The notes under the pieces: generated by a model
What the model was told of the DNA's origin: nothing
Databases searched by the model: none
The model's input: only the letters and a program-made list of their open reading frames with translations
NCBI RefSeq assembly: GCF_007923445.1
Contig: NZ_VOJI01000028.1
Location: 1-40,287 of the forward strand
Direction of reading: 5' to 3'
DNA from: Puniceibacterium confluentis
Lineage (GTDB): Bacteria > Pseudomonadota > Alphaproteobacteria > Rhodobacterales > Rhodobacteraceae
Length of the DNA stretch: 40,287 nucleotides
Program-made: the position numbers and the translations under genes
In this document: positions 1 through 7,634 of the stretch, piece after piece
Numbering within the stretch: position 1 is the stretch's first letter
Layout of the letters: each line of letters begins with the position of its first letter

Positions 1-284
1 CACCGCCCCCCGCGCCGCCGCCGCCCCCCGCCCCGGAACCGCAGCCGCCTGCGCCCCCCGCCCCGCCGGTGCCGCCGCTCGCAAGCCTGGGCTATTCGCT
101 GCAGGGTGTGGTGAGCGATGGCACCAGCCGCTGGGCGATCGTGTCGCATCCGACCGGCGAACAGCTGCTGAGGGTCCATGACCGGATTGGCGAAATCTAT
201 ACGGTCAGCGCCATCGACACAGACGGGCTCTGGGCGCAGAGCAGCCCCGAGGCTGCGCCGCAACTGCTGGGCTTTGCCAAATAG
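1..284 (+). CDS. gspC: GspC-like type II secretion protein, C-terminal part (5' end outside window)
   Basis: The frame is open from base 3 to the TAG at 282-284, so the gene begins before the window. The visible part starts with about 25 residues that are almost all proline and alanine, a typical flexible periplasmic linker. It is followed by about 70 residues resembling the homology region of GspC (leucine-glycine-valine-valine, then a value-and-context pattern ending in a short beta strand). GspC is the inner-membrane component that contacts the secretin GspD. The position directly before gspD on the same strand fits the usual gspC-gspD order. A GTG at 69 exists but is inside the open frame and is unlikely to be the true start. 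The family call depends largely on context and the linker-plus-domain shape; sequence similarity alone is weak. Confidence 0.7.
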   Translation, partial: PPPAPPPPPAPEPQPPAPPAPPVPPLASLGYSLQGVVSDGTSRWAIVSHPTGEQLLRVHDRIGEIYTVSAIDTDGLWAQSSPEAAPQLLGFAK

Positions 285-299
285 GCACATGTGGCGAAA

Positions 300-348
300 A
301 GCCGATCGGGCCGGAATCAGAAAGCTGCCATTTCCGGCGCGATCGGCT
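300..348. promoter_or_regulatory. long imperfect hairpin between gspC and gspD
   Basis: Bases 300-308 pair with 340-348 (9 bp). After a single G-G mismatch, 310-316 pair with 332-338 (7 bp), leaving a 15-base loop. It lies in the 131-bp gap between the gspC stop and the gspD start and has no T-run after it. It could be a processing or attenuation element setting the gspC/gspD ratio. That role is inferred; only the pairing is seen. Confidence 0.5.
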
Positions 349-415
349 AGAGTGCCCCAAAACCAGACCGGCAGGGCGTCGTTTCGCGCCGCGCAGGACG
401 GCGAGAGAGCAGGAC

Positions 416-2359
416 ATGAAAGTTCACGGATGGATGCGGGTGGCACTGGCCGCCCTGATGCTGGGCAGCGCCGCCCCGGGCCTGCTGGTGGGTGCGGCGC
501 GGGCGCAGGTGGCGCTGGACCTGCGCGATGCCGACCTGCGCAGCTTTGTGCAGATCGTGTCCGAGGCGACCGGACGCAACTTTGTCCTGGATCCGCAGGT
601 GCGCGGCACGGTGACGGTGCTGGCCCCCGGCACGATGAGCCCGGCGGCGCTCTATGAGGTGTTCCTGAACGTGCTGGAACTGAACCGGCTGACCATTGTC
701 GCGGGCGTCGATGCCGACCGGATCGTGCCGCTGGGCACCGCGCGCGAGCTGTCACCGGGCAGCGGCACGGGGGGCTACGAGACCCGGGTGATCGAGCTGC
801 GCTCGGCCACGCCGCAGGAGGTGGTCGAGGTGATCCGCCCGCTGCTGCCGTCTGAGGCGGTGGTCTCGACGGTGCCCGGATCGCGGCTGATCATCCTGTC
901 GGACCGCAATGGCAACCTGCGCCGGATCGGGGATCTGATCGCGCGGCTGGATGCGCCGCGCGATGATCCGATCGAGATGGTGCGCCTGCGCAACGCCGAT
1001 GCCACCGAGGTGCTGCAGGTGGTGCAGGCGATGGATCTGGTGCCTGCGGGGGCCAGCGTGACGGTGGACAAGCGCTCGAACGCGCTGGTGGTCTCGGGGC
1101 CCGAGGACCTGCGCAGCCGGGTGCGCGCCCTGGCCGGGCGGCTGGACGGGCAGCAGGGCACGATGGCCTCGAGCGTGGTGCAGATCAACTATGCCGATGC
1201 GGCGGCGCTGTCGGATGTGGTGCTGCGGTCGTTTTCCGGCGGAGCCGAGCAGCCCGGCGCCGGGCAGGACATCCGCATCATTGCCGAGCCGCAGACCAAT
1301 TCCATGCTGATCACCGCGCCGCAGGAGCGCATGGGCGACATCGTCGCGATGATCCGCCATCTCGACCGCCGCCCGACTCAGGTGCTGGTCGAGGCGGTGA
1401 TCTTCGAGATGTCGGTCGAGGGATTTTCCGATCTTTCCGCACAGTTCGGCGCGGTGCTGAACAATGCCAGCGTCGGCGGCGTGCAGTTCAGTCTGGACGG
1501 ACGGCCCAGCCTGACCAGCCTGGTGTCCTCGGTGCTGAAATCCAACGGTTCGGATGTGGGCTCAGGCGGGGTGGTGGGCGCCGTGGCGGGTGACACCGAG
1601 CGCGGCTTTGCCGCCTTCCTGTCGGCGGTGGCACAGACCAATTCGACCAAGCTGCTGAGCACGCCGTCGATCCTGACCGTGAACAATCAGGAGGCCGAGA
1701 TCGTGGTGGCGCAGAACGTGCCCTTTGTCACCGGATCGTTTTCGACCGTGGGCGATTCCGCCCTGCCGGAAAGCCCGTTCCAGACCATCGAGCGGCAGGA
1801 TGTGGGCCTGACCCTGAATGTCACGCCGCAGATCAACGCCGACAACACCGTGCGCATGACGGTGAAGCAGGAGGTGTCCAACCTCACCAATTCGCAAAGC
1901 TCCGCGGGTGGCGAGATCACCGCGCGCCGCGCCCTCAGCACCACGGTGCTGGTCAAGGGCGGCAATGTGATCCTGCTGGGCGGGCTGCTCGAGGACGGGT
2001 TCGGCACGGTCAGCCAGAGGGTGCCGGGGCTGTCCAGACTGCCGCTGGTGGGCGGGCTGTTCAAGGGCAAGAACGCCAGCCGCAACCAGCGGGTGCTGCT
2101 GGTGATGCTGCGCCCGCGCATCGTGAACTCGGAAGAGGATGCCAAGCGGCTGACCCGCGAGGTGGCGCGCGACACGCGGCGCGCAAGCCTTGCCATCCAG
2201 CCCCCGGATGACGGAAGGTTCCCCAGCACCCCCACCGGCGCGCTGCCGTTTGACGGTGCCGACCTGAACCAACCCTTTGATGCCGGATTCATTGATGACG
2301 TCGCCCAGAGACGCAACCTCCCCCCGCTTCCCACCCGGCTCCGGTTCTCTGACAACTGA
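416..2359 (+). CDS. gspD: type II secretion system secretin GspD
   Basis: 647-residue outer-membrane secretin, the gated channel of the type II secretion system. A Sec signal peptide is clear (hydrophobic stretch ALAALMLGSAAPGLLVGA, likely cleaved after ARA at about residue 30). It is followed by an N0 domain (about 32-105, starting VALDLRDADLRSFVQIVSE), then N1-N3 ring-building repeats to about residue 320. The C-terminal secretin domain carries the conserved late motif VPGLSRLPLVGGLFKG near residues 536-551, followed by RVLLVMLRPRIV. The length is normal for GspD. The start is the ATG at 416, and the signal peptide begins immediately after it. The stop at 2357-2359 overlaps the start of gspE, so the genes are translationally linked. 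There is no obvious lipobox, so a pilotin is not predicted from this protein. Confidence 0.95.
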   Translation: MKVHGWMRVALAALMLGSAAPGLLVGAARAQVALDLRDADLRSFVQIVSEATGRNFVLDPQVRGTVTVLAPGTMSPAALYEVFLNVLELNRLTIVAGVDADRIVPLGTARELSPGSGTGGYETRVIELRSATPQEVVEVIRPLLPSEAVVSTVPGSRLIILSDRNGNLRRIGDLIARLDAPRDDPIEMVRLRNADATEVLQVVQAMDLVPAGASVTVDKRSNALVVSGPEDLRSRVRALAGRLDGQQGTMASSVVQINYADAAALSDVVLRSFSGGAEQPGAGQDIRIIAEPQTNSMLITAPQERMGDIVAMIRHLDRRPTQVLVEAVIFEMSVEGFSDLSAQFGAVLNNASVGGVQFSLDGRPSLTSLVSSVLKSNGSDVGSGGVVGAVAGDTERGFAAFLSAVAQTNSTKLLSTPSILTVNNQEAEIVVAQNVPFVTGSFSTVGDSALPESPFQTIERQDVGLTLNVTPQINADNTVRMTVKQEVSNLTNSQSSAGGEITARRALSTTVLVKGGNVILLGGLLEDGFGTVSQRVPGLSRLPLVGGLFKGKNASRNQRVLLVMLRPRIVNSEEDAKRLTREVARDTRRASLAIQPPDDGRFPSTPTGALPFDGADLNQPFDAGFIDDVAQRRNLPPLPTRLRFSDN

Positions 2360-3833
2360 CCCGGCCCCGGATGAGCGCGCGGCGGGCCGGGCGGCGCGGC
2401 TGCCGTTTGCCTTTGCCCGCGACCATCAGGTGGCGCTGGACGGCAACACGCTGATCGCAGGGCCGGGCGCCAGCCTCACGGGCCTGCGCGAGGCGCGCCG
2501 CCGTGCGGGGCGGGTGCTGGCGGTTTCGGAACTGGATCAGCAGGCCTTTGAGGCGGCGCTGGCGCGGCTGTACCAGTCCGGTGCCGAAGAGGCCGCCCCG
2601 GACGACCTGCTGTTCGATCTCGAGGGGTCCGCCCGCCCGGTGCGCGAGCGCGACCTGCTGGACGAGGCCGAGGATGCGCCGGTGATCCAGCTGGTGAACC
2701 AGCTTTTGCGCCGCGCGGTGCTGGCCGGCGCCTCGGATCTGCACATCGAACCCTACGAGGGCGGGTTGCGCGCCCGGATGCGGGTGGACGGCTTTCTGCA
2801 GCCGGTGCTCGACCGCGCGGATGTGCCGGTGAAACGCATCGTCTCGCGGCTCAAGGTCATGGCCGGGCTCGACATCGCCGAAACACGGCTGCCGCAGGAC
2901 GGGCGGATCCCGCTGCGGCTCGGCGGGCGGCAGATCGACACCCGGGTGTCGTCGCTGCCGGGGAACTATGGCGAACGGGTGGTGCTGCGGATCCTCGACC
3001 GCTCGACCGGGCTGATGCCGCTGGACGGTCTGGGGCTGTCGCGCGACCAGATCACCCTGCTGGAACGGCTCTCGAAGCTGCCCAACGGCATCATCCTCGC
3101 CACCGGGCCGACCGGATCGGGCAAGACCACAACGCTCTATTCGCTGCTCAAGCTGGCCAACCGCGACGAGCGCAACATCGTCACGGTGGAAGATCCGATC
3201 GAATATGACCTTCCCGGCGTCAGCCAGAGCCAGATCAACGCCGAAATCGGCATGACCTTTGCCGCCGGGCTGCGCGCCACCCTGCGCCAGGACCCGGATG
3301 TGATCCTGGTGGGCGAGATCCGCGACGGCGAAACCGCCGGCGTCGCGGCGCAGGCGGCGCTGACCGGACATCTGGTGTTCTCCTCGCTGCACGCCAACGG
3401 CTCGGTGGGGGCGGTGGTGCGCCTGCGCGACCTCGGCCTTGATAACTTCCTGATCGCCGCCACCCTGCGCGGGGTGGTGGCGCAGCGGCTGTTGCGCAGG
3501 CTCTGTCCCGGGTGCCGCACCGCCCATGCCCCGACTCCGTCCGAGGCCGCCTGTTTCGACAAGCACAACCTGCCTGTGCCCCCGCGCATCCATGACGCGG
3601 TGGGCTGCACCGCCTGCAACCAGACCGGATACAGCGGACGGGTCGGGATCTTCGAGATGCTCGAAGTCACCGAGGCCCTGCGCGATGCCATAGACCGGGG
3701 TGTGTCCGAGACGGAATTGCGCCACATGGCGCTGGATCTGCGCGAAACGCTGGTGGGTCAGGGACTGGCCCAGGTTGCCGCCGGGCACACCTCGCTGGCG
3801 GAAACCCTGCGCGTCGTCGGCGACGTGGCATGA
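2295..3833 (+). CDS. gspE: type II secretion system ATPase GspE
   Basis: Cytoplasmic hexameric ATPase that powers pseudopilus assembly. Counting from the ATG at 2295 it has 512 residues. The Walker A motif GPTGSGKT is at about 271-278, and the Walker B region (DPDVILVGEIRDGETA) with Asp and His boxes follows. The tetracysteine zinc module typical of GspE is present as CPGC at 404-407 and CTAC at 438-441. The N-terminal part (LPFAFARDHQVALDG) matches the GspE N1 style. The start is uncertain: TTG 2277, ATG 2280 and ATG 2295 are all in frame, all overlap the end of gspD and none has a good Shine-Dalgarno sequence. The stop TGA at 3831-3833 is ten bases before the gspF GTG. Confidence 0.95.
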   Translation: MTSPRDATSPRFPPGSGSLTTDPAPDERAAGRAARLPFAFARDHQVALDGNTLIAGPGASLTGLREARRRAGRVLAVSELDQQAFEAALARLYQSGAEEAAPDDLLFDLEGSARPVRERDLLDEAEDAPVIQLVNQLLRRAVLAGASDLHIEPYEGGLRARMRVDGFLQPVLDRADVPVKRIVSRLKVMAGLDIAETRLPQDGRIPLRLGGRQIDTRVSSLPGNYGERVVLRILDRSTGLMPLDGLGLSRDQITLLERLSKLPNGIILATGPTGSGKTTTLYSLLKLANRDERNIVTVEDPIEYDLPGVSQSQINAEIGMTFAAGLRATLRQDPDVILVGEIRDGETAGVAAQAALTGHLVFSSLHANGSVGAVVRLRDLGLDNFLIAATLRGVVAQRLLRRLCPGCRTAHAPTPSEAACFDKHNLPVPPRIHDAVGCTACNQTGYSGRVGIFEMLEVTEALRDAIDRGVSETELRHMALDLRETLVGQGLAQVAAGHTSLAETLRVVGDVA

Positions 3834-3843
3834 GGGCCCCGAC

Positions 3844-5067
3844 GTGAGAGCCTGGGCCTACACCGCCTATACCGAAGACGGCAAACGCAGGACCGGCACC
3901 GTGCTGGCCGAGACCGAGGTGCAGGCCTCGGAAGACCTGAAGCGCAAGGGGCTGTTCGTCTCGGAGCTGCGCGACCGGGGCCAAAGCGCCGGGGCGGGGC
4001 GGGCAGGCGGCCTGCGCGGGCGGCGCGGCAAGCGGCTCACCCCGGACCTGCAGGCGGTGTTCACCCGGCAGATGGCGGTGCTGCTGAGCGCGGAACTGCC
4101 GACCGAGGCGGCGCTCGAGGCGGTGCGCACCGGCGGCACCGGGGCGCTGGATGCGGTGGCGGCCACCGCCAAGGCCGCGTTGATGGAGGGGCAGGCGCTG
4201 TCGGATGCGCTCGACTCCTCGGGCGCGGGGTTTGCGCGCTACTACATCGCCGCCCTGCGCGCCGGCGAGCGGGCGGGCGATGTGGGGGCGGTGTTTGCCG
4301 AACTGGCGGAGTTTCTCGAAACCCGGGGCCAGGACCGGGCACAGATTGGTGCCGCCCTTGTCTACCCGGCCTTTGTCGCCGCGGTGGCGCTGCTGGTCTG
4401 CGGCATCCTGATGACCAGTGTCGCCCCCGAGATCGTGGCGATGTTCGAACTCTCCGACCGGCCGCTGCCGGACGTCACCCGCTGGGTGCTCTGGGTCAGC
4501 GACGGCATCCGCGCCCATCTCTGGCTGATCGGGATCCTGCTGGCCGCGCTGGTGGGGCTGGGCGTGCTGTCGGGACGGGTGGCGCGGCTGCGCGATGCCC
4601 GCGACCGCGCCCTGCTGCGCCTGCCGGTGGCCGGGCGATTGATGCAGCTGGGCGCGGCGGTGCAGTACCTGCGCACCCTGGCGCTGGTGCTGGGCAGCCG
4701 CCACGCGGTGCTGGCGGCGGTGGATTCGGCCGGCGAGGTGCTGATGATCACCCGGTTCCAGCGCGAGGCTGCGGCGGTCTCGGAAGCGGTACGCCAGGGC
4801 GAAAGCCTGTCCTCGGCGCTCGAGCGCCTCAGTTTCATCCCGCCGGTGGCGCGCCAGCTGGTGAGTGCCGGCGAGATGTCGGCGCGGCTGGCGCCGATGG
4901 CGGAGCGTTCGGCGGTGCTGGTCGAGAATGGCCTCGGCACCGAACGCAAGCGCATCGCCGCGCTGCTCGAGCCGGCGCTGATGATGCTGGTCGGCGGGCT
5001 GGTGCTGGTGGTGGTGCTGGCGGTGCTGCTGCCGATCTTCGACCTGCAGGCGGTTGTCGCGGGATGA
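3844..5067 (+). CDS. gspF: type II secretion system inner-membrane protein GspF
   Basis: 407-residue polytopic platform protein of the type II secretion system. It begins with the short N-terminal domain RAWAYTAYTEDGKRRTGTV, a typical GspF opening, which fixes the start as the GTG at 3844, ten bases after the gspE stop. Two T2SF domains follow (about residues 70-190 and 270-395). Three membrane segments are visible, one near FVAAVALLVCGILM, one near LWLIGILLAALVGLGVL and a C-terminal one (MMLVGGLVLVVVLAVLLPIF). It is the last gene of the visible operon. No gspG-M genes follow, and two hairpin terminators come directly after it. The major pseudopilin and assembly genes must therefore lie upstream of the window or elsewhere. 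Confidence 0.93.
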   Translation: MRAWAYTAYTEDGKRRTGTVLAETEVQASEDLKRKGLFVSELRDRGQSAGAGRAGGLRGRRGKRLTPDLQAVFTRQMAVLLSAELPTEAALEAVRTGGTGALDAVAATAKAALMEGQALSDALDSSGAGFARYYIAALRAGERAGDVGAVFAELAEFLETRGQDRAQIGAALVYPAFVAAVALLVCGILMTSVAPEIVAMFELSDRPLPDVTRWVLWVSDGIRAHLWLIGILLAALVGLGVLSGRVARLRDARDRALLRLPVAGRLMQLGAAVQYLRTLALVLGSRHAVLAAVDSAGEVLMITRFQREAAAVSEAVRQGESLSSALERLSFIPPVARQLVSAGEMSARLAPMAERSAVLVENGLGTERKRIAALLEPALMMLVGGLVLVVVLAVLLPIFDLQAVVAG

Positions 5068-5079
5068 TCCGGCCTGTCC

Positions 5080-5104
5080 GAAAATCCTCCGCCGGAGGAT
5101 TTTC
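5080..5104. terminator. hairpin terminator after gspF (first of two)
   Basis: An 11-bp perfect stem, GAAAATCCTCC (5080-5090) pairing with GGAGGATTTTC (5094-5104), with a three-base GCC loop. It has A-runs on one side and T-runs on the other, so it could work in both directions. It lies 13 bases after the gspF stop, between converging genes. Confidence 0.8.
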
Positions 5105-5139
5105 CGGATCACAGCCCCCTGCATCGGGCGCCAGCCCGC

Positions 5140-5164
5140 GAAAAAGCTCCGCAGGAGCTTTTTC
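5140..5164. terminator. hairpin terminator between gspF and the convergent glycosyltransferase gene (second of two)
   Basis: An 11-bp perfect stem, GAAAAAGCTCC (5140-5150) pairing with GGAGCTTTTTC (5154-5164), with a GCA loop. It is built on the same plan as the hairpin 36 bases before it, and the pair is well suited to stop transcription arriving from gspF and from the convergent minus-strand operon. Confidence 0.8.
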
Positions 5165-5221
5165 CGCGCCGCCCGGGGCCGCGGGGATCACGGGTCGGCA
5201 CGGACAACACCTCACCGGCCC

Positions 5222-6205
5222 TCAGCGGGCCCGCGCCGCGATCTGGCCCCACCAGTAGTTCAGCCCCAGCCGCTCCAGCGTGCGGGCGCGCAGATGGGGC
5301 ATGTCCTGATAAAAGCCAAGGGTCCGCTGCCAGGCCACAAGGCGTTCGGGCGTCAGACTGTCGGCCTGCCAGTTGTCCACAAAGGCCACCGGCAACTGGG
5401 CATAGGCGCGGTAGGTTCCGGTCCGGCGGATGATCGGGATGGCACCATGCAGCATCGCCTGCCAGGCCTTGGGGGACGGGTCCACTCCGCCCCCTTCGGC
5501 GCAGAGCACAAAGGCGTGGGCCTGCATCAGGCCCGAAAATTCGGCCTCGGACAGCTCGGACCGGGGGACAGTGCAGAACGCTGCCCAGTCGTGTTCGGCC
5601 CGCCGGGTCACTGCGCGCCGCAGCTCCCATTGCGGCCCCGGCCGCACCCGGTGGCCGACGAGAACCCGCAGCGGGCGGCCCCCCAGCGGCGGCGGCTGCA
5701 CCGGGGGCGGCGCGGCAGGCGCGCCACCCTGGTAAACCATGCCGGTGGGCAATGGCACGAAGCGCGGATCGCTGTCCTCGGCAAGGTTCTCGGCAAACCA
5801 GCACGCCAGCAGCGGGTGGTCCAGGATGGTGCGGATATGGCGCTGCTCGGCCGCATCATAGGCCCGCCAGCGCCGGTCGCACTGCTGCGGCAGGGTGACA
5901 TCTTCGGATCCCGAGACCAGCACAAAGGGCGCGCGCAGCCCTGGCAGGATCTCGGTGGCAAAGACCTGCAGCGCAGCAAAGGCATTGCGCAGCGACAGAA
6001 AGATGTGCCGCGGCCTGTCGGTCGGCACTGTCCGGCGCAGATGCGTGAGCGGCGCCTCGCGGTCGCTCAGCAGCACCCAGTCGCAGCGCGCCGCGATACC
6101 GGTCACCGCATAGGCCGCCGCTCCGTGATGCTTGGGGAACAGCCGGACCGACTGGAACGGGGCCCCGGTCACCGCCCCCTCTGCTGCGGACAGGCCAGGG
6201 GTCAT
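5222..6205 (-). CDS. exostosin-like (GT47-type) glycosyltransferase
   Basis: 327-residue protein with no signal peptide or membrane segment, so probably cytoplasmic. The C-terminal half has a nucleotide-sugar site pattern typical of exostosin-like enzymes: a charged Glu-Gly-Gly-Gly-Val-Asp-Pro-Ser-Pro-Lys stretch, then AWQAMLHGAIPIIRR, then VAFVDNW. This glutamate-glycine, lysine, small residue, proline-isoleucine layout is where GT-B enzymes bind the donor. The start overlaps the stop of the upstream sulfotransferase-like gene by four bases (ATGA at 6202-6205), so the two are translationally coupled and probably act on the same polysaccharide. The family assignment is from motif style; donor and acceptor are unknown. 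Another GT-B family remains possible. Confidence 0.65.
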   Translation of the reverse strand: MTPGLSAAEGAVTGAPFQSVRLFPKHHGAAAYAVTGIAARCDWVLLSDREAPLTHLRRTVPTDRPRHIFLSLRNAFAALQVFATEILPGLRAPFVLVSGSEDVTLPQQCDRRWRAYDAAEQRHIRTILDHPLLACWFAENLAEDSDPRFVPLPTGMVYQGGAPAAPPPVQPPPLGGRPLRVLVGHRVRPGPQWELRRAVTRRAEHDWAAFCTVPRSELSEAEFSGLMQAHAFVLCAEGGGVDPSPKAWQAMLHGAIPIIRRTGTYRAYAQLPVAFVDNWQADSLTPERLVAWQRTLGFYQDMPHLRARTLERLGLNYWWGQIAARAR

Positions 6206-6903
6206 GTCCGCGCCAGCAGTTCCTGATAGACAGCCTGCACCCCGGCGGGCAGGTCCGCCCCGAGGTCGTCGACATTGCGGCGCAGGGCGGTCTCGAAGAA
6301 CGAGAACCCGGCGGCCGGCACCCGCAGGCCCAGCTGCGCCACCAGGGCGCGCAGCGCGGCGTCGTACTGTTCGGGCGGCCAGTCGAAACAGATCAGCGGC
6401 ATCTCGTCCCCGGCCGTCGCCCGCAGCAGCCGCCGGTTGTAGTCCATCCAGAGCGCAAGGCCGCGGTCGATATCGAAGCCGTTGCGCTCCTGCAGGGACC
6501 GCGCCACCCGCAGCGGATGGCGGAAGGTGCCGACACGCCGCGCGCCGGGCAGGGCCTCCAGCCAGCCCTCGAGCACCAGCAGCGTGCGGGGGTCCTTGAA
6601 CCCCCAGGCGCGCTGCCAGGCCCGCGACGCGGGATGGTCCGCAATCAGGCTGTCGCGCTGCGCCGCATGTTCGGGCGACCAGAGGCAGGGTGCCGCAGGC
6701 GGGCTGTCCCAGGCGGCGCCGTTGGCCTCGAGAACGGCGTTGTTGAGCTCCATGATCTGGGCGTTCTCGCGGTTGCCCTTGAGATTGGTGCGGCGCTTCA
6801 GATCGACCCGGCCCAGATTCAGGCCGGCCTCCTGCAGGCTGCCCGCCAGACAGCTGGTGCCACTGCGGTGCATGCCGAGGATCACGATAGGGGTCGCTGT
6901 CAT
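6202..6903 (-). CDS. sulfotransferase family protein
   Basis: 233-residue P-loop protein. The 5'-phosphosulfate loop of PAPS-dependent sulfotransferases is seen at residues 10-17 (GMHRSGTS) after the first beta strand (PIVIL). A 3'-phosphate loop candidate, FRHPLRVARSL, lies in the middle. FKDPRTLLVL between them is also typical of this family. The ATG at 6901-6903 is chosen because an AAAGGA Shine-Dalgarno sequence lies just upstream and the motif begins at once; the longer open frame upstream has no family features. It is the first gene of a two-gene operon with the exostosin-like glycosyltransferase, suggesting sulfation of a sugar acceptor. The substrate is unknown. Confidence 0.8.
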   Translation of the reverse strand: MTATPIVILGMHRSGTSCLAGSLQEAGLNLGRVDLKRRTNLKGNRENAQIMELNNAVLEANGAAWDSPPAAPCLWSPEHAAQRDSLIADHPASRAWQRAWGFKDPRTLLVLEGWLEALPGARRVGTFRHPLRVARSLQERNGFDIDRGLALWMDYNRRLLRATAGDEMPLICFDWPPEQYDAALRALVAQLGLRVPAAGFSFFETALRRNVDDLGADLPAGVQAVYQELLART

Positions 6904-7517
6904 GCCGGGGTCCTTTCTGTCCAGAGGGCGCGGGCGTTGTGTTGCCGTCAGCGTGCCCAGGCCGGCGCCCGCGCCAGTAGAGCGCTGCGCGCAGCCCGGT
7001 TCAAGCCGAAAGCGCCGTCTGGCAGAGGGCGGCAGCCTTCTGCCGCACCGCAGCGATGTGAGATCGCGGTCAAACTCCGGCGGCAGGCGCTTTCCGCCCG
7101 CCGCGTCAGATGCCACCGGCGCGGTCCTGCGTCTCTGCGGGATACTCAGCCGGGTATATGCCGCGCCCCTGCGATATTCCCTGCATTAGATAACCCATTG
7201 GTTTCCAACAGGAGTCGCACTTCAAGGTAGCGCGCACCCCTCAATGTGAATCAAGCCAATAATGAACATTATGTAATTTAACTACCCGTTCAAACCCCGC
7301 CCCCATCCCGCCGCGCCCGGGACGGCAGGTTCTGTCGGTCTCCGGCTGTCGCTGGAGGGTCATCTCCCGCGAGCGCGCCGAAACCGGCAGCTCTGTGCCA
7401 CAGCCCGGACCGCAACGGCGCATTGCGCCCCGTGCGCATTGACTGCACTGCCCGTCTGGGCCAAACCCCCTCTGCCAGACACGCCATTGCGCCCGCCGGG
7501 GTTGAAGGAGACCTTTT
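6904..7517. other. 614-bp gap between divergent genes; upper part GC-rich, AT-rich promoter-like block at about 7185-7290
   Basis: No convincing gene is seen in 6904-7517. The stretch 7185-7290 is much richer in A/T than anything nearby (TTAGATAACCCATTGG, AATAATGAACATTATG) and is the best candidate for a divergent control region. I could not place -35 and -10 boxes with confidence. The 3' end leads into the ugd remnant at 7518. Confidence 0.4.
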
Positions 7518-7634
7518 ATGAACATCGTCATGACCGGGACCGGCTGCCTGGGCCTCGTGTCGGGTGTCTGTTGGTCGCAATCTGGTCCCGAGATCGCCCC
7601 GCTGTCCGGTCCGCCCTGCCGCTGCACCACATGA
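7518..7634 (+). pseudogene. 5' remnant of a UDP-glucose 6-dehydrogenase gene (ugd/tuaD type)
   Basis: A 38-codon frame starts at ATG 7518 behind a good ribosome site (GAAGGAGA at 7504-7511). Its first codons read MNIVMTGTGCLGLVSGVC. This is the familiar opening of UDP-glucose/GDP-mannose dehydrogenases, whose NAD-binding fingerprint is GTGYVGLVSG, here with Tyr-Val changed to Cys-Leu. After about 25 residues the similarity ends and the frame stops at TGA 7632-7634. That TGA overlaps by four bases the ATG of the large glycosyltransferase. The enzyme body (roughly 400 residues) is missing, so no dehydrogenase can be made. The preserved ribosome site and ATGA overlap mean it may now serve as a leader frame coupling translation of the next gene; that role is inferred. 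Confidence 0.7.

Noticed and set aside
6904-7116. N-terminal extension of the sulfotransferase-like gene by 71 codons
   Set aside because: The extension is Arg/Pro-rich without family similarity, while the ATG at 6903 has a good ribosome site directly before the P-loop strand.
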